DNA from: Cloacibacterium sp. TD35
GTDB taxonomy: Bacteria; Bacteroidota; Bacteroidia; Flavobacteriales; Weeksellaceae
Assembly (NCBI RefSeq): GCF_028864635.1
Contig: NZ_CP104850.1
Location: forward strand, 1,184,001 to 1,248,000
Direction of reading: 5' to 3'
DNA: 64,000 bases
Below are positions 59,295 through 64,000 of this stretch, piece after piece (the first letter of the stretch is position 1; the number at the start of each line of letters is the position of its first letter). The position numbers and the translations under genes are program-made. The notes below the pieces were generated by a model. The model worked only from the letters and a program-made list of their open reading frames with translations, was not told the DNA's origin and did not search any database.

Positions 59295-61427
59295 ATGAAT
59301 AACCAACTTTTTGACCTTGTAGAAAACACTTCACGAAACATTTTCCTAACTGGAAAAGCAGGAACAGGTAAAACCACTTTTCTGAATAATTTCGTTAAAA
59401 AAACACGTAAAAAACACATTGTAGTAGCGCCAACTGGTATTGCAGCTATCAATGCTGGTGGTGTTACCATTCATTCTATGTTCGGGTTTCCACTCAGAAC
59501 TTTTATCCCTACTTTAGAGCGAATTAATGAAAATCTGGCGATGAATATTCCAGATTTAATGCAGCATTTCAAGTACAGAAAAGATAAATTAAAATTGCTA
59601 AGAGAGGTAGAGGTCATCATTGTAGATGAGGTTTCTATGCTGAGAGCAGATGTGCTGGATATGATGGATTTTTCGCTGCGCCATATTCGCAGAAATCAAG
59701 AAAAATTTGGGGGTGTTCAGATGCTTTTCATTGGTGATTTGTACCAACTTCCGCCTGTAGTAAGAGACGAAAATGAATACATTATGAAGCAATTTTATGC
59801 TTCTCCATTTTTTTTCGATGCTTTTGTTTTAAAAAATACCAATCTCCTCACCGTAGAGCTTACAGAAGTTTTCAGGCAAAAAGATGAAGATTTTCTTGAA
59901 ATTTTAAATGAAATAAGAGACGGAAATCTATCCAGAGAACATTACGAAAAGCTCCACGAAAGATACATTCCTGATTTTGAGCCAAAAGAAGAAGCCTACG
60001 TTTATCTTACTTCTCATAATAGAATTGCAGATGATATTAACACAAAAAAACTCAATGAATTAGGAGGAAAAACGTATCAATTTAAAGCTAAAATTGTTGG
60101 TGATTTTAAGGAATCTCAATTTCCGAATGAAGAAGTTTTAGAGCTGAAAGTTGGTGCACAAGTCATGTTTATCAGAAATGATGCCACTCAAGAGAAAAAA
60201 TATTTCAACGGAAAATTAGCAGAGGTGGTAGACTTGTCTGCTGATGAAATTTGGGTAAGAATAGATGGAGATGACGAAGATTATAAACTGAAAAAAGAAA
60301 ACTGGGAACAGAAAAAATACTCTCTCGATGCAGAAAAAAACATCGAAGAAGAAGTTTTAGGAAGTTTCGAACAGTATCCTATTCGTTTGGCTTGGGCGGT
60401 AACAATTCATAAATCTCAGGGGCTTACTTTTGATCGATTAATTGTAGATGCAGGGAAATCTTTCGCTTCTGGTCAGGTTTACGTGGCACTTTCGCGCTGT
60501 AGAACTTTAGAAGGAATTGTTTTGAAATCTAAAATTTCTAGCGATGTGATTTTCAGTGACAGAAGAGTGGCAGAGTTTCAAGATGCTACTCATGCAAATG
60601 ACCGATTAGAAGAAATTTTGCATGCCGAAAAATACGATTACAGCATCAGAAAAGTGCTTCGCTATTTAGATATTTCATGGGCAAAAGAATCTTTGGAAAC
60701 TTGGAATGATGCTTCTAAAGAAAGCAAATTTGTAGACAAAGAAAAAACTCAAAATTTATATTTTCTCATCAAAAAATCAATAGAAAATCTCACTGATATT
60801 TACCTGAAATTTGAAAAATTTATTTGGCCAAAAACTAGAAAGTTCATTCAAACGCAAGAAAATTGGGAAGAAATAGAAACCAAATCATCAGGAGCGGTAA
60901 ATTTCTTTTTTACCAAGGTAAATGAAGAGATTTTCAAACCATTTAGAGAATTTTATGCCGAAACAAAAGGCGTAAAAGGAATGAAACAATACAATGAAGA
61001 CACTCGAGTTTTTCTAGATGATTTAGAAGATTATTTGAACGATTTAAAGCAGGTTCACTTGTTAGAAAAACCTCTTTTTGATGAAAAAAATGACGAAAAA
61101 ATTTCGGTGAAAATTGCCAAAGTTCCTTCTCATGTTTTATCTTATCAATTATTTGAACAAGGAAAAACACTTAACGAAATCGCTTTGTCAAAGGGAGTTC
61201 TAGTATCTACTATTTTTTCACACATGGCAAAAATTGCAGAACAGGGAGTTCTGGATTTTGAAGATATGAAAAGAATTTATCCTGTCGAAAAAATAGAAAC
61301 ATTCAAGAAAATTTTTGATGAAAATCCTCAACAAGAATTGAAAGATTGGTTAAAAGTCTTGCCAAAAGATTTTGAATTTCACGAAATCAGATTACTTTGG
61401 AATTTCTTTTTGAAGAAGAAAAATTAA
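59295..61427 (+). CDS. PIF1/RecD-like ATP-dependent DNA helicase with C-terminal HTH
   Basis: 710 residues. Superfamily 1 helicase: Walker A LTGKAGTGKTTFLNNF (about 19-34), IVVAPTGIAAINAGGVTIHSMF, Walker B VIIVDEVSMLRADVLDMM, IGDLYQLPPVV (motif III), RLAWAVTIHKSQGLTFDRLIVDAG and GQVYVALSRCR (motifs V, VI). C-terminal region (about 610-650) has a helix-turn-helix repeat, KTLNEIALSKGVLVSTIFSHM, and the protein belongs to the Bacteroidota helicase-plus-HTH architecture. Function in DNA repair or replication is not assigned. The stop overlaps the convergent ABC-F stop by 4 nt. Confidence 0.9.
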   Translation: MNNQLFDLVENTSRNIFLTGKAGTGKTTFLNNFVKKTRKKHIVVAPTGIAAINAGGVTIHSMFGFPLRTFIPTLERINENLAMNIPDLMQHFKYRKDKLKLLREVEVIIVDEVSMLRADVLDMMDFSLRHIRRNQEKFGGVQMLFIGDLYQLPPVVRDENEYIMKQFYASPFFFDAFVLKNTNLLTVELTEVFRQKDEDFLEILNEIRDGNLSREHYEKLHERYIPDFEPKEEAYVYLTSHNRIADDINTKKLNELGGKTYQFKAKIVGDFKESQFPNEEVLELKVGAQVMFIRNDATQEKKYFNGKLAEVVDLSADEIWVRIDGDDEDYKLKKENWEQKKYSLDAEKNIEEEVLGSFEQYPIRLAWAVTIHKSQGLTFDRLIVDAGKSFASGQVYVALSRCRTLEGIVLKSKISSDVIFSDRRVAEFQDATHANDRLEEILHAEKYDYSIRKVLRYLDISWAKESLETWNDASKESKFVDKEKTQNLYFLIKKSIENLTDIYLKFEKFIWPKTRKFIQTQENWEEIETKSSGAVNFFFTKVNEEIFKPFREFYAETKGVKGMKQYNEDTRVFLDDLEDYLNDLKQVHLLEKPLFDEKNDEKISVKIAKVPSHVLSYQLFEQGKTLNEIALSKGVLVSTIFSHMAKIAEQGVLDFEDMKRIYPVEKIETFKKIFDENPQQELKDWLKVLPKDFEFHEIRLLWNFFLKKKN

Positions 61428-63310
61428 TTTAAAATTTCCTGTAATTCTAGCCAACGCATCTCGTATTCTTCTAGTTTTTCAGAAGCCTTTTCCAGCTCAG
61501 CAGAAAGTGTCGCTATTTTCTCGTAATCGACTTCATTATTGAGTTTTTCAAGAATTTCAGCACGTTTTTTCTCTAATTCTGGCATTTCTTTTTCTATGGT
61601 TTCTAGTTCGCGCTGTTCTTTGAAAGAGAGTTTCTTTTTTGGTTGTTGGTTGCTGGTTGTAGGTTGTTGGTTTGTCACACTGAGCGGAGTCGAAATGTCA
61701 GACTTTGGACTTCCGATTTCAGTCTTTTTCCATTCTCTATATTCGGAAAAATTCCCAACAAAATCTTTGATTTTTCCATCGCCTTCAAACGCCAAAACAT
61801 GGTCTACAATTCTATCCATAAAATAACGGTCGTGAGAAACAATAATGAGACAACCTGCGAAATTCTGTAAAAAGTTTTCCAAAACCGTGAGCGTGGGCAA
61901 GTCTAAATCATTGGTAGGTTCATCAAAAATCAAGAAGTTAGGATTTTGATACAACACATACATTAAGTGCAATCTTCGTTTTTCGCCACCAGAAAGTTTA
62001 GAAATCGGTGAATATTGCGTTTGGTCATCAAATAAGAAAATTCTTAAAAACTGTGATGCAGAAATGGTTCTTCCGTTTGCTAAAGGGAAATTCTCAGAAA
62101 TATTTTTGATAAAATCAATCACTCTTTCTTCTTCATTATATTGCAGCCCTTTTTGCGAGAAATAACCAAATTTTATAGTTTCTCCCGTTTCTATTTCGCC
62201 AGAATCTTTGGGCTCTAAACCTTGTATAATATTGAGAAGTGTAGATTTTCCTGCTCCATTTTTTCCTACAATTCCTACTTTTTCGCCTCGCTGAAATGAA
62301 TATGAAAAATCTTTGAGCAAAACCAAATTTCCAAAACTTTTGTTGATGTTTTTGAGTTCCAAAATCTTTTTTCCCAATCTTTTCATCTCAAAATCGAGTT
62401 CCAAAGATTGCTTTTTAGTATTGGTTTTCGCTACCTTTTCGGTGTCGTAGAAAGCATCAATTCTAGATTTTGATTTGGTAGTTCTCGCTTTTGGTTGACG
62501 GCGCATCCATTCTAATTCTTTTCGGTAAAGATTGTTAGCTTTGTCAATTGTAGCGTTCAAATTATCTTCACGAATCATCTTGTTTTCCAGATAAGTCGCA
62601 TAACTTCCGTTATGAACATACAGATTTTGGTCTTCCATTTCCCAAACTGTGTCGCAAACAGAATCCAGAAAATAACGGTCGTGGGTTACCAAAAGCAAAG
62701 TAATCATGGCTTTAGAAAGGTAATTTTCTAACCATTCTACCATTTCTACGTCTAAGTGATTGGTAGGTTCGTCCATAATCAGCAAGACGTGTCTGTGTTC
62801 TGCTCTGGTTTCTGTAAGGAGTTTTGCAAGGGCAACTCTTTTGATTTGTCCTCCAGAAAGCGTTCCCATTTTCGCCTCTAAATTGGTGATTTTTAGCTGC
62901 GAAAGAATTTGTTTCATTTCGGTTTCTAAATCCCAAGCTTTGTGAATTTCCATTTCTGCCAAAGCTTTTTCTATGAATTTTTGGTCAGTAGAATGAAGCG
63001 ACTGATGATAGTTTTTAAGCGCTTGAATAGGCTTAGAATCTAGTGTCATCATGAATTCTTCCACAGTAAGTTGAGAGTCAAACTCTATTTCTTGGTCGAA
63101 CAAAACTACCTGAACATCTTTGTTAATCACTACTTCGCCAGAATCTGCAATTTCTTTTCCTAAAAGGATTTTTAAAAGCGTAGATTTTCCAGTGCCGTTT
63201 TTGGCAACAATCGCAATTTTGTCTCCTTCATTAATATGGAAAGAAATATTCTTAAAAAGCGTTTTGATACCGTAAGATTTGGTCAGATTTTCTGCGGAAA
63301 CGTAGTTCAT
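61424..63310 (-). CDS. ABC-F family ATPase (Uup/YheS-like)
   Basis: 628 residues, two nucleotide-binding domains in one chain and no membrane helices, hence ABC-F. Domain 1: AKNGTGKSTLLKILLG, TLSGGQIKRVALAKLL, LLIMDEPTNHLD; domain 2: GKNGAGKSTLLNIIQG, LSGGEKRRLHLMYVL, FLIFDEPTNDLD. C-terminal coiled coil (about 565-628) resembles Uup. ABC-F proteins act on ribosomes; some give antibiotic resistance, which is not implied here. The segment before the coiled coil (about 531-551) is Thr/Asn/Gln/Pro-rich and encoded by a dispersed-repeat-like segment and a heptamer array. A TACTTTCG near-box lies 34 nt upstream. Confidence 0.92.
   Translation of the reverse strand: MNYVSAENLTKSYGIKTLFKNISFHINEGDKIAIVAKNGTGKSTLLKILLGKEIADSGEVVINKDVQVVLFDQEIEFDSQLTVEEFMMTLDSKPIQALKNYHQSLHSTDQKFIEKALAEMEIHKAWDLETEMKQILSQLKITNLEAKMGTLSGGQIKRVALAKLLTETRAEHRHVLLIMDEPTNHLDVEMVEWLENYLSKAMITLLLVTHDRYFLDSVCDTVWEMEDQNLYVHNGSYATYLENKMIREDNLNATIDKANNLYRKELEWMRRQPKARTTKSKSRIDAFYDTEKVAKTNTKKQSLELDFEMKRLGKKILELKNINKSFGNLVLLKDFSYSFQRGEKVGIVGKNGAGKSTLLNIIQGLEPKDSGEIETGETIKFGYFSQKGLQYNEEERVIDFIKNISENFPLANGRTISASQFLRIFLFDDQTQYSPISKLSGGEKRRLHLMYVLYQNPNFLIFDEPTNDLDLPTLTVLENFLQNFAGCLIIVSHDRYFMDRIVDHVLAFEGDGKIKDFVGNFSEYREWKKTEIGSPKSDISTPLSVTNQQPTTSNQQPKKKLSFKEQRELETIEKEMPELEKKRAEILEKLNNEVDYEKIATLSAELEKASEKLEEYEMRWLELQEILN
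61641..61675 (-). repeat. Heptamer array inside the ABC-F coding sequence
   Basis: Plus-strand words GGTTGTT, GGTTGCT, GGTTGTA, GGTTGTT, GGTTTGT in strict 7-nt phase, encoding NQQPTTSNQQP-type linker on the minus strand. Confidence 0.8.
61674..61699 (-). repeat. Dispersed-repeat-like segment inside the ABC-F coding sequence
   Basis: CACACTGAGCGGAGTCGAAA is the core of a short repeat I recall from many Flavobacteriia genomes; here it lies in the linker coding region, next to the heptamer array. The copy number in this genome cannot be seen from one window. Confidence 0.5.
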
Positions 63311-63389
63311 TGTAGGTTTGGTTAATTCAAAAAATTGAGATTGCGAAAGTACAAAAAATGAAATGGGAAAAATTTTATTGTGGAAAGAT

Positions 63390-63722
63390 TTATTTTTTCT
63401 TCAAAGCTTCTCCTTCGAAAATAATTCCATCCCAGCCAAATTTTATGAAATTTCTGATATTTTGGTGGTCTGTTCCTTCTGGATTTTTCAAAACGTCTTC
63501 TCTGTAAAACTCGCTGAATAATAAAAGAGTCTCTTCTGGAGAAAGTTGGTTGATTTTGGCAAAACTGAAAACCTTGCAAGAACCATTATTTTGATTGGCT
63601 TCGTTTACCGTATTTCCGTTAGTGAATTTAGTAGGTGTGAATTCGTAATGTTCATCTATATAAGCAATTACATTGTTGAAAATCAATTCTTCTGGTGTGT
63701 TTTTTAATTGTTCTAATATCAT
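63390..63722 (-). CDS. HopJ family protein
   Basis: 110 residues. MILEQLKNTPEELIFNNVIAYIDEHYEFTPTKFTNGNTVNEANQNNGSCKVFSF and the downstream FYREDVLKNPEGTDHQNIRNFIKFGWDGI pattern (Asn-rich SCK core, DVLxxPxGxDHQNIRNF) match the HopJ type III effector family (PF08888). The name is historical: members are widespread in free-living bacteria without type III secretion, and no such system is here. No signal peptide. Biological role unknown. It lies 11 nt downstream of the GH25 gene. Confidence 0.85.
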   Translation of the reverse strand: MILEQLKNTPEELIFNNVIAYIDEHYEFTPTKFTNGNTVNEANQNNGSCKVFSFAKINQLSPEETLLLFSEFYREDVLKNPEGTDHQNIRNFIKFGWDGIIFEGEALKKK

Positions 63723-63733
63723 TTTATTTTTCT

Positions 63734-64000
63734 TTAATCAAGTTTTAATTCGATGAAACTCCATGAGTTTCCATTATAAATATTAAGGTCTACTTTCGTG
63801 TTAATTCCTTTTACGATACCTTTTTCCGTGAATTGCCACATTTTCCACGAGTCTTCTTCCGAAGGGACTAAAACATCATTGTAGTTGGCTAACCAAAGTG
63901 GATAATCATCAAACTCGCCACGCAAATAATCTTTGTAATAATGGTAGTAAGTGTAAATAATGGGTTTTTCGCCATATTTTTCTTCTATAATTTTACACCA
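63734..64000 (-). CDS. Glycoside hydrolase family 25 lysozyme, C-terminal 88 residues (runs off window)
   Basis: The minus-strand frame enters from the window end with WCKIIEEKYGEKPIIYTYY, then GEFDDYPLWLANY and SWKMWQFTEKGIVKGINTKVDLN near the stop. PLWLANY and WQFTEKG-x-x-x-G-x-x-x-x-V-D-L-N are GH25 muramidase hallmarks. Bacterial GH25 enzymes cut peptidoglycan; here the catalytic Asp/Glu part and signal peptide are outside the window. The HopJ gene follows on the same strand. Confidence 0.85.
   Translation of the reverse strand, partial: WCKIIEEKYGEKPIIYTYYHYYKDYLRGEFDDYPLWLANYNDVLVPSEEDSWKMWQFTEKGIVKGINTKVDLNIYNGNSWSFIELKLD

Noticed and set aside
63390-63722. HopJ gene as evidence for type III secretion
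   Set aside because: The family name is historical; members are common in bacteria lacking a type III system, and none is encoded here.

Overview
The window is an AT-rich, gene-dense chromosome segment from a member of the Bacteroidota, most likely family Weeksellaceae (Chryseobacterium/Cloacibacterium type). Supporting signs are the promoter box TAnnTTTG in place of a Pribnow box, little Shine-Dalgarno sequence, frequent TTG starts, and type IX secretion parts (a PorP/SprF-like protein, a Plug-like DUF5103 protein and a cargo protein with a C-terminal sorting domain). The family set DUF3822-RsmD, DUF6370 and DUF3467 fits the same group. I cannot fix the genus from sequence alone. There is no phage, insertion sequence, CRISPR array or rRNA operon.

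Layout: 0-14 kb holds housekeeping genes (lemA fragment, folA, a TRIC-type channel, coaD, ddl, a PASTA protein, an RluD-type synthase, porP/sprF, hemW, murI, DUF3822-rsmD, an Smr protein, a phosphoesterase, truA, an ABC exporter). 14-31 kb is the translation/transcription block: rpsU, xerC-like, hpf, tRNA-Thr/Tyr/Gly/Thr, tuf, tRNA-Trp, secE, nusG, rplK, rplA, rplJ, rplL, rpoB, rpoC. A umuC-like polymerase gene without umuD sits between nusG and rplK. 31-40 kb is an envelope/secretion region: a small lipoprotein, a 1244-residue Asp-box protein with both a lipobox and a T9SS domain, a TonB-dependent receptor, a nucleotide pyrophosphatase-like phosphodiesterase, then dinB on the other strand. 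40-57 kb returns to metabolism: punA, lpxK, yicC, gmk, nadA, folB, tRNA-Cys, a polytopic membrane protein, aroC, thioredoxin-like proteins, miaA, an MBL hydrolase, a Plug-like gene, hemH, nfu, a gamma-carbonic-anhydrase-like gene and a GNAT gene broken near its start. 57-64 kb has a norCB-like pair, a PIF1/RecD-like helicase, an ABC-F protein, a HopJ-family gene and the end of a GH25 lysozyme.

The least ordinary signals are these. (1) Many intergenic spacers carry degenerate arrays of 7-nt (sometimes 8-nt) words, each with its own unit, often ending just before a TAnnTTTG box; one lies inside the ABC-F coding sequence next to a 26-nt segment that resembles a dispersed repeat. (2) The NorB-like protein has Met at two positions where cNOR has metal-ligand His, and its operon has an FNR-like palindrome centred at a predicted -41.5. 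(3) A self-contained promoter/26-codon ORF/terminator unit lies between punA and dinB. (4) The GNAT gene has an in-frame TAA at codon 11. (5) Several promoter pairs overlap or share elements. All functional statements are from reading the sequence; no search was run.
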